Source of the DNA: Gemmatimonadota bacterium
GTDB lineage: Bacteria; Gemmatimonadota; Gemmatimonadetes; Longimicrobiales; Gaopeijiaceae
NCBI GenBank assembly: GCA_003248075.1
Contig: QJYK01000317.1
Coordinates: forward strand, 1 to 33,172
DNA: 33,172 bases
Direction: 5' to 3'
Notes under the pieces: model-generated
What the model saw: only the letters and a program-made list of their open reading frames with translations
What the model was told of the DNA's origin: nothing
Database searches by the model: none
In this document: piece by piece, positions 1 to 9,422 of the stretch
How positions within the stretch are numbered: position 1 is the first letter of the stretch
How the letters are laid out: each line of letters starts with the position of its first letter
Made by a program: the position numbers and the translations under genes

Positions 1-1125
1 GGCGACCAGCCCGAGACCCAGCTGCCGGAGGTGGCCCGGCAGAGCCTGTCCGCCTATCTGCACGTCCCCTCTCTCCAGGACGATGGGGCGATCGTGGACC
101 GGGTCGCGGCCTGGGCACGCGATACGCCCATACACCGGGCGGAGTGCCTATGGGAGCCGTACGTGATCCTCGCGGCTCGCATCAGAGAGCGGTTGGGCCT
201 TCCCGGCCTGACGGTCGAGCAGACGATCCCATTCCGCGACAAGGAGGTCATGAAGCGGGTTCTGGACGCGGCGGGCATCCGTACTCCGCACCATTACAGC
301 GCGACGACCGTGGCCGGCGTTATCGAAGCCGCCGAGGCGATCGGCTATCCGGTCATCGTCAAACCCATCGCCGGGGCGGGCTCCGAGAGCACGTATCGGG
401 TGGACGCGCGCGAGGATCTGGACCGAATCGTTCCCGCTCTGCGCCACGTGACGGAGGTGAGCGTCGAGGAGTTCGTCGTCGGCGACGACATGACGTTCGA
501 CACGATCTGCATCAATGGCGAGGTGGTGCACTACAGCATCTCGACCTACATCCCGCGTGCGCTCTACATGAAGGAGAACGAGTGGGTGAGCCCCATAACC
601 CTCGTGCTCCGGGACCCGGACGCGCCCGAGCTCGAGTCCGGACGCAGGATGGGTCGCGCGGTCCTCGAAGCCCTGGGCTTCCAGACGGGCTACACGCACA
701 TGGAGTGGTACCGCACGCCGGAAGGAGAAGCGGTGTTCGGCGAGATCGGCGCGCGCTCGCCCGGCGCCGGCCTCGTGGACCTGATCAACTATGCGGCGGA
801 CGTCGACACCTACACCGGTTGGGCCGAGGCCGTCGTGCACTCTCGCTTCTCGCAGCCGATGGAGCGAAGATACAACGCGGCGTGGATCTACAAGCGGGCG
901 CAGGGCCATGGCCATATTCGGCGGTACGAGGGGCTGGAAGCGATCCTCTCGGAGTATGGACCTCACCTCGTGGCGGTCGACCTGAACCCGATCGGACAAC
1001 CCCGTCGCGACTGGCGAAAGGTCTTGGTGGGAGACGGGATGGTCGTGCTCCGGCACCCGGATCTGCGCACGACCAGAGCGATGGCGGAGCGCATCGCCAG
1101 TCGGTTGCATATCATCGCAGGGTGA
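1..1125 (+). CDS. ATP-grasp domain protein (5' end outside window)
   Basis: ATP-grasp enzymes activate a carboxylate as an acyl-phosphate with ATP and join it to a nucleophile, usually an amine. The frame is open from base 1. A GTG at position 31 could start translation, but the coding frame continues upstream, so the true start is probably outside the window. Seen: an entry region with DKEVMKRVLDAAGIRTP, an ATP-binding strand and glycine loop KPIAGAGSEST, an acidic EEFVVGDDMTFDT segment, and the late metal-binding motif GEIGARSPGAGLVDLIN. No fused domain is visible in the roughly 374 codons present. The gene ends 4 bp before the GT5 synthase start, so the two are very likely co-transcribed and possibly translationally coupled. 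Substrate is unknown. The metal-binding region resembles stand-alone biotin-carboxylase/carbamoyl-phosphate-synthase-like ATP-grasp proteins. The family is secure; the reaction is not. Confidence 0.85.
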   Translation, partial: GDQPETQLPEVARQSLSAYLHVPSLQDDGAIVDRVAAWARDTPIHRAECLWEPYVILAARIRERLGLPGLTVEQTIPFRDKEVMKRVLDAAGIRTPHHYSATTVAGVIEAAEAIGYPVIVKPIAGAGSESTYRVDAREDLDRIVPALRHVTEVSVEEFVVGDDMTFDTICINGEVVHYSISTYIPRALYMKENEWVSPITLVLRDPDAPELESGRRMGRAVLEALGFQTGYTHMEWYRTPEGEAVFGEIGARSPGAGLVDLINYAADVDTYTGWAEAVVHSRFSQPMERRYNAAWIYKRAQGHGHIRRYEGLEAILSEYGPHLVAVDLNPIGQPRRDWRKVLVGDGMVVLRHPDLRTTRAMAERIASRLHIIAG

Positions 1126-1129
1126 GACC

Positions 1130-2578
1130 ATGAACGTCGTGCATCTGGTCGCCGAGTTCTGGCCCTATGCTCGAACAGGGGGCCTGGCGGAGGCCGTGCG
1201 CGGCATCTCCACGCACCAGGCACGCTCCGGTACGCCGACCTTCGTCTTCATGCCCCTGTATCGCGTGGCACGTGCGCGCGTCCCCGAGCTCGAGCCCGCG
1301 TGCCCGGATGTTCAAGTCCCCCTGGCCGGCCGCACCTTCACGTGCCGGATCTACTGGAGCGTGGAGCCGCCCCTGGATGGTCCGAGGGTCCTGTTCGTGG
1401 AGAACGACGAGGCCTTCGACCGGGAGGGCATCTACGGGGAAGGGGGAGGGGACTACTGGGACAACCATTACCGCTTCGCCCTGTTCGCGCGGGCGGTGCT
1501 GGAAGCCCTGCCCCAGGTCGTGCCGGAGGGCCCTACCGTCCTGCATCCGCACGACTGGCACACCTCTCTGGCCCCGGTATACCTGCGCACCGTCTACGCG
1601 GGCCGTCCCTACTACGACGCGGTCGCGTGCGTGCTCTCGGTACACAACGCGGGATATCAGGGGATGTTCGGGACGGAGGTGGTGGACGCGCTGGGGCTCC
1701 CTCCTGAAGTGGTCCACTGGAGTCGCATGGAGTACTACGGGAAGCTCAACTGGCTCAAGGGTGGTCTCGCCTACGCCGACTGGGTGACCACGGTGAGCCC
1801 GACGCATGCACACGAGCTCCGCACTCCGGCGGGAGGCTTCGGACTGCACGATTTCTTCATCGCGCTCGGCGACCGGCTGGTCGGCATCCTCAACGGCATC
1901 GACCAGGACCTGTGGGATCCCGCCTGCGACAACGTCATTTCCCAACGGTTCTCGAAGAACGACCTACGGGGCAAGGCGGCCTGCAAGGCGGAGCTTCAGC
2001 GCTTGGCCGGACTTCCCGAGGATCCGGCCGTGCCGCTCGCCTGCATGACCGCGCGCCTGGCCAAGCAGAAGGGCTTCGACCTCATTCTCCAGGACGGGCT
2101 GCTGTACAGGATGCCGCGCGCGCAGTTCATCTTCCTGGGCGAGGGCGACCCGGGCTATCAGCAAGGCCTCACCGAGGTGGCGCGGGACCTTCCCGAGCGG
2201 GTGGCCGCGTTCTTCGAGTTCACCGAGGAGCGCGAGCATCGTCTGCTGGCAGGCGCAGACATCCTTCTCATGCCCTCACAGTACGAGCCGTGCGGCCTGA
2301 CCCAGATGCGCGCCCAACGCTATGGTGCGCTCCCCGTGGTACGGCGTGTCGGCGGCCTCTCGGATACCGTGGAGGACCAGGTCACCGGATTCGTCTTCGA
2401 CGAATACACGACGCATGCCTTCGAGGTGGCCCTGCGCCGGGCGTTCGCGCTCTATCCGCAGCGCGCGGCCTGGCAGAGCCACGTGCAGGAAGCGATGGCG
2501 CGGGATTTCGGGTGGGAGCGCTCGGCCCAGCGCTACCTGGACATGTATGCCTCCGCCGTGGAGGCGCACCTGGGCTGA
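1130..2578 (+). CDS. glgA: Glycogen/starch synthase, GT5 family (GlgA-type)
   Basis: Transfers glucose from a nucleotide-sugar, normally ADP-glucose, to the non-reducing end of an alpha-1,4-glucan in the cytoplasm. The 482 aa match the usual family length. Seen: N-terminal nucleotide-sugar loop RTGGL at residues 15-19, where most GlgA proteins have KTGGL; VHNAGYQG with H172; RLAKQKG with R309 and K314, matching the conserved Arg/Lys pair; acceptor/catalytic segment PSQYEPCGLTQ with E386; and VRRVGGLSDTV, where the usual form is TGGL. The main catalytic residues are therefore present, with conservative changes in both glycine loops (K15R, and Thr to Val). The ATG lies 4 bp after the ATP-grasp stop. 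No glgB, glgC or glgP is in the window, so the pairing with an ATP-grasp protein is not a standard glycogen operon, and the acceptor or donor might differ. Confidence 0.88.
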   Translation: MNVVHLVAEFWPYARTGGLAEAVRGISTHQARSGTPTFVFMPLYRVARARVPELEPACPDVQVPLAGRTFTCRIYWSVEPPLDGPRVLFVENDEAFDREGIYGEGGGDYWDNHYRFALFARAVLEALPQVVPEGPTVLHPHDWHTSLAPVYLRTVYAGRPYYDAVACVLSVHNAGYQGMFGTEVVDALGLPPEVVHWSRMEYYGKLNWLKGGLAYADWVTTVSPTHAHELRTPAGGFGLHDFFIALGDRLVGILNGIDQDLWDPACDNVISQRFSKNDLRGKAACKAELQRLAGLPEDPAVPLACMTARLAKQKGFDLILQDGLLYRMPRAQFIFLGEGDPGYQQGLTEVARDLPERVAAFFEFTEEREHRLLAGADILLMPSQYEPCGLTQMRAQRYGALPVVRRVGGLSDTVEDQVTGFVFDEYTTHAFEVALRRAFALYPQRAAWQSHVQEAMARDFGWERSAQRYLDMYASAVEAHLG

Positions 2579-2593
2579 CGCACCCGGTCCGCG

Positions 2594-5500
2594 TCAGCGG
2601 CCCCCGTCCCAGACGCCTACCGGTCGGTCGGTCTCCGCCCACATCGCCGGGTCCGTCCACCAACGCTCTCCGTAGGGCGCGGGCACGGGCCACACCTCGT
2701 CCAGCGTGAGACCGTCCCGCAGGACCCCGCCCTGCATCACGTATCGGATGGACAGCGTGTTGCGGATGTCCTCCAGGGGATTCCGGTCCAGCACGAGCAG
2801 GTCGGCGAGCTTGCCGACCTCCAGGGAGCCGATGTCCTGGTCGGCGCCCAGGAACCGCGCCCCCTCCATCGTGGCCACGCGGAGCGCGCCGTGCGCGCCC
2901 ATCGCCGAGGCGACCATCCAGATCTCCCAGTGTGATCCGATGCCGTGAGCCTGGCCGTGAGAGCCGATCGCGCCACCTCCGCCTCGTTCGATGACGTCGG
3001 CCATCCCCTGAGCGATGAACGGGAACGAGTAGTCCGTGTCGGGCCGCCACATGTGCCGTCGTGTGTGGGGGATGACCTGACGCCACGGCATCCACAGCTG
3101 CTGGCGCTCGTCCCGCCAGACATCGCTCTCCTGGAAGAAGTACTCCTCATTCCAGGCGCCCGGCCCGCCCACGATGAAGGTGGGGGAGTAGACCGCACGC
3201 GTGGCGCCGAAGAAGCTGGCCGCATCCGAGTGCAGGGGCGTGTAGCTCATCGGGTGCTCGAAGCCGGTCTGCCCGTCCAGGATCATGCCGACGTTGTACG
3301 CCAGGTCGCTCCCCTCGGACGTGACCATGAGGCTCTTCTTGCGAGCCGCGTCGCTGACCCATTGGCGTTGGTCGCGGCGGGGCTGCAGGTACTGCTTGAT
3401 GGCGGTCGCGCCCCAATCGGCCAACCGGTTCACGTTCTGCTCGGCGACCTCGTAGCTGGAAAGGTCGTTCTGGCGCGAGCCGTCGCCCCGATACAGCGGA
3501 TCTCCGCTGCTGAACGTGCGTGGGCCGATGAGCCGGCCGGCGCGGATGAGCTCGGCAGCGGTGAAGACGATCTGGCTCCACATGGAGTTGTCCAGGTTCG
3601 TCGTCACCCCGTAGGCGAGGTACACGGCCTGCTCGAAGTCGTGCTGTGGCTGGATCCCCCGGTTCTCCCGGTAGTGGTGGGCGTGCATGTCGACGAAGCC
3701 CGGGATCAACGTCTTGCTGGTCGCGTCCACGACCTCGTCGACGCCCGACGTGTCGCACTCCCCCACGCACGCGATGCGGGCTCCGCGTACGACCAGGGTT
3801 CCCCGCTCCAGCACCTGGTCGCCGGCCATCGTCACGATGCGGGCGTTCGTGAACGCCACGGATCCGCTCGGGATCCGCTGGTCGACCATGAGCGTCACGT
3901 CGACGGAGTCGGTGGTCTCGTCCCCCGGGCGGTACGTGAAGAAATGGGGTCCCGAGCCGAAGTCCAGCGTGCCGGCGTCGCGCCAGGACGGATAGAGGCC
4001 TCCCTCCGTGCTCAGCTGTTTCACCGGAATGCGCCCGCGCCCCTTCTGGATGGAGAGCGGCTCGCCACCCGTGCCCCGGTAGGGGAAGGGTGCGACGTAC
4101 ACGTTGTCCCCTTCCTGGAACGCCACCCACTCCCCCGTGGGTGAGATCGCGATCTCGTCCGCGAACGGCAGCGTCAGGTGGACCATGCGGTCGCTTCCGT
4201 CCGGACGGACCGAGATCAATCCCACCGCACTGCCGCTCCCGTCCGGATCGGGGATCCGATCCGGAAAGAAGACGCGGCCGTCCGGGCCGTACGTCCCCCG
4301 TGGCACCTGGGTGCGTCCGCCGCCCCGGGCATCGACCACGGTCACCACCCGCGCGGCCCCGCCGGCGCCGGGCATCTCCACGATCTCCCAATAGGGGTTC
4401 CAGGCGATCCCCCGGCCGCGCTTCGCCGCGCCCTCACCCCTGGTCACGAGCAGCCGCGAGCCGTCCGGGCTCCACGCGGTGTGCAGGTACTCCCAGGACT
4501 CATCGGCCAGGGTCACGCGGCGTGGGGCTCCCCCTCCCGCCGGCGCGGTCCACACCGCACCGCCCTCGGAGTCGTCCCACGTCGTGAACGCGATGCGTCG
4601 TCCATCCGGAGACCAGGAGGGCGCGTACTCGAAGGGCGCGAACCCATCCGCGGTCAGGCGGGCCGGTGTGCCCCCCGGCAGCGCCCGCGTCCAGACGCGC
4701 CCCACCGCCTGGAAGGCGAGCCGGCTTCCGTCCGGTGAGGCCGTGAGCCAGCGCAGGAAGCGGGCCCGGAACGGATCGTCGCCGATGCGGAACGACGCCC
4801 GCGTCTGCTCCGAGGCCGTGCGCTGCACCCGGGCGGAGAACGGGATGGTCGTGACCTCGCCCGTGGCGACGTCGAGGCGACGCAGCTTCCCGCCCTGGGA
4901 CATGAGGATCGCCGACCCATCGTCGGTCCAGTCGTAGCCCGGCATGATGCGCAGGGTCTTGATGCCTTCGGCATTGTCCTGGGTGATGGGATCCATGACG
5001 ACGCGCTCGGCGCCGGTCTGGAGGTCGCGCAGCCAGAGGGCCGTGCGTGGTCCGAAGCGATGGCCCTTGAAGGAGATCGTGCCATTGGGGATGCGACGCG
5101 CGAACGCCAACCAGCGGCCGTCCGGGGAGATCTCGGGCGCGTACGCCCCGCCGGAGGAGCCGCGGATCTGCTGCTGCGCCTCTCCGGCGGAGACCGAGAC
5201 GATCTCACCGGTCCCGAGGTCCTTGCGACGCACCTGCCAATGTCCGGCCAGGGCGTCGCGGCCGGCGAGGCCCGGGGGCCCGCTGTAGACGTGGAAGTAG
5301 AGGTAGCGCCCGTCTCTGGAGACCGCGGGCCACGCCGCGCCGCCTTCGTCGGCGTTCGCAACGAGCTCGATGCCCTGGCCGCCGTCGCGGTGATACATCC
5401 ACAGGCCGCTTCCGCCGCCACCGCCACCGCCGCCGCCACCGACGTTCTGACGGCGCACGACGATGTAGCGCCCGTCGGGTGTCCACGCGGGCTCGACGGC

Positions 5501-5932
5501 GCGCACGTTGTTGTCGGTGAACACGGACCGCGGGTTGGCGCCGTCGGCATCCATGAGCCAGAGGTTGTTCTGTCCCTTCCGGTCCGAGATGAACGCGATC
5601 GCGTCTCCACTCGGCGAGTATCGCGGGTGGTAGTTCACGGAGACGCCCGCATCGCGGGTCAGGAGCTCCGCTTCCCCTCCGGACGTGGACACGCGGTAGA
5701 CGTGTCCGAGGAGGTCGAAGACGACCCAACGGGCGTCGGGAGAGACGTCCACCGACATCCAGGTGCCCACGTCGGTGCTGAAGTCCACCTCCCGCGTGAC
5801 GCCGCGGGCGAGTGTGACGTCCCAGCCACGGCTCGAGGTGGTGTCCTCCTGTGCGCCCGAGCGGGTCGGTGCAGCGAAGGGGAACGCGAGCAGCGGGAGC
5901 AGGGCGGGGGCGAGCCGGCGGGCAGGCGTCAT
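2594..5932 (-). CDS. Exported TolB-like beta-propeller / amidohydrolase fusion
   Basis: Predicted secreted or periplasmic metal-dependent hydrolase of 1112 aa. I chose ATG 5932 because a signal peptide begins there (hydrophobic residues about 7-23, SGA|Q cleavage near 27); the frame is open to 6259 without a sensible N-terminus. Residues about 40-680 carry repeated propeller blades of the PD40/TolB type, with motifs such as YSPSGDAIAF, WTPDGRYIVV and WSPDGRRIAF. Residues about 687-1060 are an amidohydrolase domain: TNARIVTM start, MHAHH metal motif near 747-751, AIKQY lysine, GFEHP histidine and the C-terminal GKLADLLVLDRNPL strand. The beta-5 histidine of many amidohydrolases is replaced by a SEG motif. 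A run of ten glycines (165-174) interrupts the propeller. The gene converges on glgA with a 15-bp gap. No strong Shine-Dalgarno is visible. The exact substrate (peptide-like or cyclic amide) cannot be read from sequence. Confidence 0.9.
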   Translation of the reverse strand: MTPARRLAPALLPLLAFPFAAPTRSGAQEDTTSSRGWDVTLARGVTREVDFSTDVGTWMSVDVSPDARWVVFDLLGHVYRVSTSGGEAELLTRDAGVSVNYHPRYSPSGDAIAFISDRKGQNNLWLMDADGANPRSVFTDNNVRAVEPAWTPDGRYIVVRRQNVGGGGGGGGGGSGLWMYHRDGGQGIELVANADEGGAAWPAVSRDGRYLYFHVYSGPPGLAGRDALAGHWQVRRKDLGTGEIVSVSAGEAQQQIRGSSGGAYAPEISPDGRWLAFARRIPNGTISFKGHRFGPRTALWLRDLQTGAERVVMDPITQDNAEGIKTLRIMPGYDWTDDGSAILMSQGGKLRRLDVATGEVTTIPFSARVQRTASEQTRASFRIGDDPFRARFLRWLTASPDGSRLAFQAVGRVWTRALPGGTPARLTADGFAPFEYAPSWSPDGRRIAFTTWDDSEGGAVWTAPAGGGAPRRVTLADESWEYLHTAWSPDGSRLLVTRGEGAAKRGRGIAWNPYWEIVEMPGAGGAARVVTVVDARGGGRTQVPRGTYGPDGRVFFPDRIPDPDGSGSAVGLISVRPDGSDRMVHLTLPFADEIAISPTGEWVAFQEGDNVYVAPFPYRGTGGEPLSIQKGRGRIPVKQLSTEGGLYPSWRDAGTLDFGSGPHFFTYRPGDETTDSVDVTLMVDQRIPSGSVAFTNARIVTMAGDQVLERGTLVVRGARIACVGECDTSGVDEVVDATSKTLIPGFVDMHAHHYRENRGIQPQHDFEQAVYLAYGVTTNLDNSMWSQIVFTAAELIRAGRLIGPRTFSSGDPLYRGDGSRQNDLSSYEVAEQNVNRLADWGATAIKQYLQPRRDQRQWVSDAARKKSLMVTSEGSDLAYNVGMILDGQTGFEHPMSYTPLHSDAASFFGATRAVYSPTFIVGGPGAWNEEYFFQESDVWRDERQQLWMPWRQVIPHTRRHMWRPDTDYSFPFIAQGMADVIERGGGGAIGSHGQAHGIGSHWEIWMVASAMGAHGALRVATMEGARFLGADQDIGSLEVGKLADLLVLDRNPLEDIRNTLSIRYVMQGGVLRDGLTLDEVWPVPAPYGERWWTDPAMWAETDRPVGVWDGGR
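5411..5440 (-). repeat. GGN-codon microsatellite encoding ten glycines
   Basis: Ten consecutive glycine codons within the propeller domain of the exported amidohydrolase. On the + strand they read as a GCC/ACC trinucleotide tract. Such tracts can change length by slippage in whole codons, altering a surface loop without breaking the frame. Confidence 0.8.
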
Positions 5933-6133
5933 GGTCGGGTCTCGTCGGAATCCGGGAGCGTCCAGCGGCGACGGCCCGCAAGGTACTCCGCCGCTCAGGG
6001 ACGAGCCAACGCGTCGGTCCCCGGGGGCTGCGTGTGGCGCGGCCGCGATCCCCCGACGACCCCGGCTCGCCCGGGGCGCGATCTCGAGGCATCTTCCTCC
6101 GACACCCGAACCGTGTGCACCAAGGAGGAAGCG

Positions 6134-7786
6134 ATGCGCGCGAACCGCGTGACCCTGGCCGCGGGCCTGGGCATGCTCGCTGCTTGCGCCCCGGATGGAC
6201 CCGGCGAGCCGCCCCACGTCGACGCCATCACGGCCGAAGCCCTGAGTGCCGACCTGCACGCACTCTCTGCGGATAGCATGCGCGGAAGACTGGTGGGCAC
6301 GCCCGAGATCGCTAAGGCCGCGGATTGGGTGGGGGCGCGTTTCGAGGAGCTGGGGCTACAACCGGCCGGCACGTCGGGATACTTCGAGCCCTTCGATCTC
6401 GACTGGTTCACGCTCGGGGCGGGGAACGCGCTCCGCGTGGGTACGGGTACCCCGAGCCCGGTCGGAAGCGGGTGGTATCCACGGAACGTGTCGGCGACCG
6501 GCTCGGCCCAGGGCGAAGTGGTGTTCGCCGGATTCGGGATCGTGGAGCCACGCGTCTCGTGGGACGACTACGGGGACGCGGACCTGACCGGCAAGGTGGT
6601 GCTCGTGCTCGATGGCGAGCCGGGACCGGACGATCCGGCGAGCCCGTTCGACGGGGTGGTCACCTCCGAGGCGTCACGGGACTGGCGCAAGGTCGTTGCC
6701 GCGCAGGAGCGGGGCGCCGTCGCCGTTCTGTTCGTGCGGGACGTGAACAGCCGGGGCGGGAACCAGGACCTCGCCGCCGCGGCGGCCGGCTATTGGCCGG
6801 ACGAGCCCCGAAGGGTGGAGCGGTTCTCACTCGGGGTCTGGATGGATCGGGTTCGCGTTCCGGTGGCGGAGGTCTCGGTCGACCTGGCTGAGGGACTCGT
6901 CGCCGGAACGGGGCGGCCGTTGGCCCAACTCGCTACGGACGCCGAGGCCTCGCTGGGTGGGCTCGGCGTGATGGAGCTTCCGGGTGCCCGCGTCTCCGTG
7001 ACGACCGCGGTGGAGCGGCACGTCGTCCCCGCACGGAACATCCTCGCCATGGTCGAAGGGTCCGATCCCGCTCTGGCCGGCGAGGTCGTCATCGTCGCGG
7101 GTCACCACGACCACAACGGAGCCGACGGCGACGAGATCTTCAACGGGGCGGACGACGACGGATCGGGCACCATCGGCGTGCTCGCGGTGGCGCGCGCCTA
7201 TGCGCTCGGGATGGCGGAAGGAAAGAGACCGCGGCGCTCGGTGGTCTTCGCCGTCTGGGACGCCGAGGAGCGCGGCCTGCTCGGGGCCTGGTACCACGCG
7301 GAGCGTCCACGCGCGCCGCTGTCGAATGTGGTCGCCGTCCTCAACCTCGACATGATCGGGAGGAACGAGGAGGTGCCCGAGAGCGGGGGCCCGCGCTTCC
7401 GCGGGCTGGAGCCGCAGACGGCCGCCTCCAACGCGAACGCGATCAACATCCTCGGGCATACCCGCACCCCCGAGCTGGCCGCGGTGGTGCAGGCGGCCAA
7501 CGGCCAGGTGGGCCTGGATCTCAGGCTACGCTACGACAACAACGCCTCGAACCTGCTGCGTCGCAGCGATCACTGGCCGTTCCTGCAGAACGGTGTGCCG
7601 GCGCTCTGGTTCCACACGGGGCTGCACCCGGACTACCACACGGATCGGGACGACGCCGACCGGATCGAATACGGGAAGATGGAGAGCGTCGTGAAGCTCG
7701 TGCTGCGCTCGAGCTGGGCGGTAGCGAACGCGGACGGACGCCCGTCGATGGGCCCGCATCCCATGGGGGACGGGATCGCGAACTGA
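6134..7786 (+). CDS. M28-family zinc peptidase, lipoprotein, with PA-type insert
   Basis: Predicted lipid-anchored aminopeptidase of 550 aa acting outside the cytoplasm. The start is ATG 6134, preceded by AAGGAGGA at 6122-6129. The same frame is open far upstream (to 5060), but that part lies antisense to the amidohydrolase gene. Seen: type II signal with lipobox LAAC at C18; a PA-like region around residues 120-290 (GEVVFAGFGI, DLTGKVVLVLDG); and the M28 metal-binding series GHHDH near 323-327, FNGADDDGSG, WDAEERG near 375, LNLDMIG and a late histidine in TGLHPDYHTDRDD near 503. All five expected ligand positions of a co-catalytic two-zinc site appear present. The gene is divergent from the amidohydrolase (201-bp gap) and converges with the M20 peptidase 22 bp downstream. 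Confidence 0.93.
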   Translation: MRANRVTLAAGLGMLAACAPDGPGEPPHVDAITAEALSADLHALSADSMRGRLVGTPEIAKAADWVGARFEELGLQPAGTSGYFEPFDLDWFTLGAGNALRVGTGTPSPVGSGWYPRNVSATGSAQGEVVFAGFGIVEPRVSWDDYGDADLTGKVVLVLDGEPGPDDPASPFDGVVTSEASRDWRKVVAAQERGAVAVLFVRDVNSRGGNQDLAAAAAGYWPDEPRRVERFSLGVWMDRVRVPVAEVSVDLAEGLVAGTGRPLAQLATDAEASLGGLGVMELPGARVSVTTAVERHVVPARNILAMVEGSDPALAGEVVIVAGHHDHNGADGDEIFNGADDDGSGTIGVLAVARAYALGMAEGKRPRRSVVFAVWDAEERGLLGAWYHAERPRAPLSNVVAVLNLDMIGRNEEVPESGGPRFRGLEPQTAASNANAINILGHTRTPELAAVVQAANGQVGLDLRLRYDNNASNLLRRSDHWPFLQNGVPALWFHTGLHPDYHTDRDDADRIEYGKMESVVKLVLRSSWAVANADGRPSMGPHPMGDGIAN

Positions 7787-7808
7787 CGCATGGCGCCGGA
7801 GCCGGTGG

Positions 7809-9383
7809 TCAGCTCACCGCGCCGCCGAGCGTCGCGAGCATCACGCCGAAGATGCGGATCGCGCGGAAGTAGTCGCCGAGCCGGATGTTCTCGTTCGGCG
7901 AGTGCTGGTTGGAATCGTGGTTGTACGTCGCGAGCCCGAAGGGCGGGAGGCCGAGCACCTCCTCGAAGAGTACCAGCGGCCCGCTTCCCCCGATGGTGGG
8001 CAGCACCACGGGAGGGGCGCCGGAGGCACGCTCGACGACGCCCATCATGCGCTGGACCATCTCGTTCTCGATGGGTGTGCGGAACGAGGGATACCCGCCC
8101 GGGCGGCGCACGAGCGACGCGAGGGGCTTGCCCTTGGCGCGGTCCGCATCGGTGGGGGGGCCTTCGAGCACGACGTATCCCTGCCCTTCGATGTGTCTGC
8201 GCACCTTGGCGAGCGCCGCCACGTCGTCCTGGCCGGGCACGAGCCGAAGGTCGAGCGCAGCCGTCGCGTCTGCGGGGACGACCGTGCGGGCCTGGCCCCC
8301 CACGTACATCGCCTGCATGCCGCGCACGTTCAGCGACGGGTAGGTCAGGAGGTCGAAGAGCCGCTCGCCGGCGCCATAGGTGACCGGGATCCCGAACTCG
8401 CGCTGGAGCTCGTCCTCCACCCGTGGGAGGCGTGCGAGGGCCGCCCGTTCCGCGTCCGTCAGGGGCGTGCGGTCGTCGTAGTAGCCAGGCACCGCCACGC
8501 GACCGTCGGGGTCGAACATCGACGACACCAGCTTGCTCAGCTCGATGGCCGGATTCACCGCCCAGTTGCCGTAGTGCCCGGAGTGCAGCGGACCCCTGGC
8601 TCCGTACACCGTCAGATCCGCCGTCACGATCCCACGTGTGCCGAGGTAGATCGTCGGATCGTCCGACTGGAACATGGGTGCGTCGAGGATCGCCAACGCA
8701 TCGGCCTCCAAGAGTGATCGATTCTCCGGGCTCTCGAGGATCGAGCGCAGCCCCGGAGACGAGCTCTCCTCATCTCCCTCCAGGAACAGCTTCACGTTGA
8801 ACGACAGCTCCGCGCCCTGGTCCGCGAGCATGTCCAGGGCCATGAGGAACGCCGAGATCGGCCCCCGGTCGTCGGCGATCGCGCGTCCGTAGGCGCGTGC
8901 CTCGTCGTCGAGGCGCGCGGTGGTGGAGAGCCCGGTGACCGGGCCGATCCGGCTACCGTCGGGCGCGAACAGCGTCGGCGTGAAGGGGTCGCTGTCCCAG
9001 CGGGAGGGGTCCACCTCCTGGCCGTCGTAGTGGAAGTAGATCAGCACGGTCGGTCGGCCCGAGCCGACCAGCTTCTGGGCGAAGACCGCGGGCACGCCTC
9101 CTCCCGACATCTCCCGCGTGTCGAAGCCGTGCTCCTCGAGGCGCTCGCGGAGGTGCCCACGTGCTGCCGCGAGCCCCGCCGGATCCGAAGCGACAGCGCG
9201 GAACGACCCGAGCGTGCCGAGCTGCTGCACGGCCTCCCAGCGGTGGGTGTCCACCCAGGCTCGTGCCTGGTCGGGGGTGAGCTGGGCAGCGGTCGAGCGC
9301 CCCGAGGCCGCCGTGACGAACGTCAGGGCGAGGACCGCGTGAAGTGTGCGGAAGGAACGGAACGGCCGGGCGCGGATCGTCAT
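7809..9383 (-). CDS. Exported M20-family metallopeptidase
   Basis: Predicted zinc dipeptidase or carboxypeptidase of the M20 family, 524 aa. The N-terminus has a signal-peptide-like segment (residues about 11-33, ending TAAQ). Metal-site motifs are in order: YFHYDGQ with H118 and D120, GRAIADDRGP with D171, LEGDEESSS with E205/E206 (catalytic Glu and ligand), LDAP with D235, and a C-terminal NQHSPNE histidine. LHSGHYG near 266-272 matches the start of the lid/dimerisation domain. The spacing is normal for the family, so the enzyme should be active. It is the last gene of a minus-strand group (possible lipoprotein, cyclophilin, M20). With the neighbouring M28 peptidase it suggests stepwise breakdown of extracellular peptides. 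Confidence 0.92.
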   Translation of the reverse strand: MTIRARPFRSFRTLHAVLALTFVTAASGRSTAAQLTPDQARAWVDTHRWEAVQQLGTLGSFRAVASDPAGLAAARGHLRERLEEHGFDTREMSGGGVPAVFAQKLVGSGRPTVLIYFHYDGQEVDPSRWDSDPFTPTLFAPDGSRIGPVTGLSTTARLDDEARAYGRAIADDRGPISAFLMALDMLADQGAELSFNVKLFLEGDEESSSPGLRSILESPENRSLLEADALAILDAPMFQSDDPTIYLGTRGIVTADLTVYGARGPLHSGHYGNWAVNPAIELSKLVSSMFDPDGRVAVPGYYDDRTPLTDAERAALARLPRVEDELQREFGIPVTYGAGERLFDLLTYPSLNVRGMQAMYVGGQARTVVPADATAALDLRLVPGQDDVAALAKVRRHIEGQGYVVLEGPPTDADRAKGKPLASLVRRPGGYPSFRTPIENEMVQRMMGVVERASGAPPVVLPTIGGSGPLVLFEEVLGLPPFGLATYNHDSNQHSPNENIRLGDYFRAIRIFGVMLATLGGAVS

Positions 9384-9422
9384 GGCGATCTCGGGTTGTG
9401 CGTCGTGGGGTGCGGTCTCGAG

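Noticed and set aside
5060-6133. In-frame upstream extension of the M28 peptidase frame (total 908 codons)
   Set aside because: It lies antisense to the amidohydrolase gene, while a strong Shine-Dalgarno and lipoprotein signal mark ATG 6134.
5933-6259. N-terminal extension of the propeller-amidohydrolase
   Set aside because: The extension has no domain content and crosses the M28 start; a signal peptide starts at 5932.
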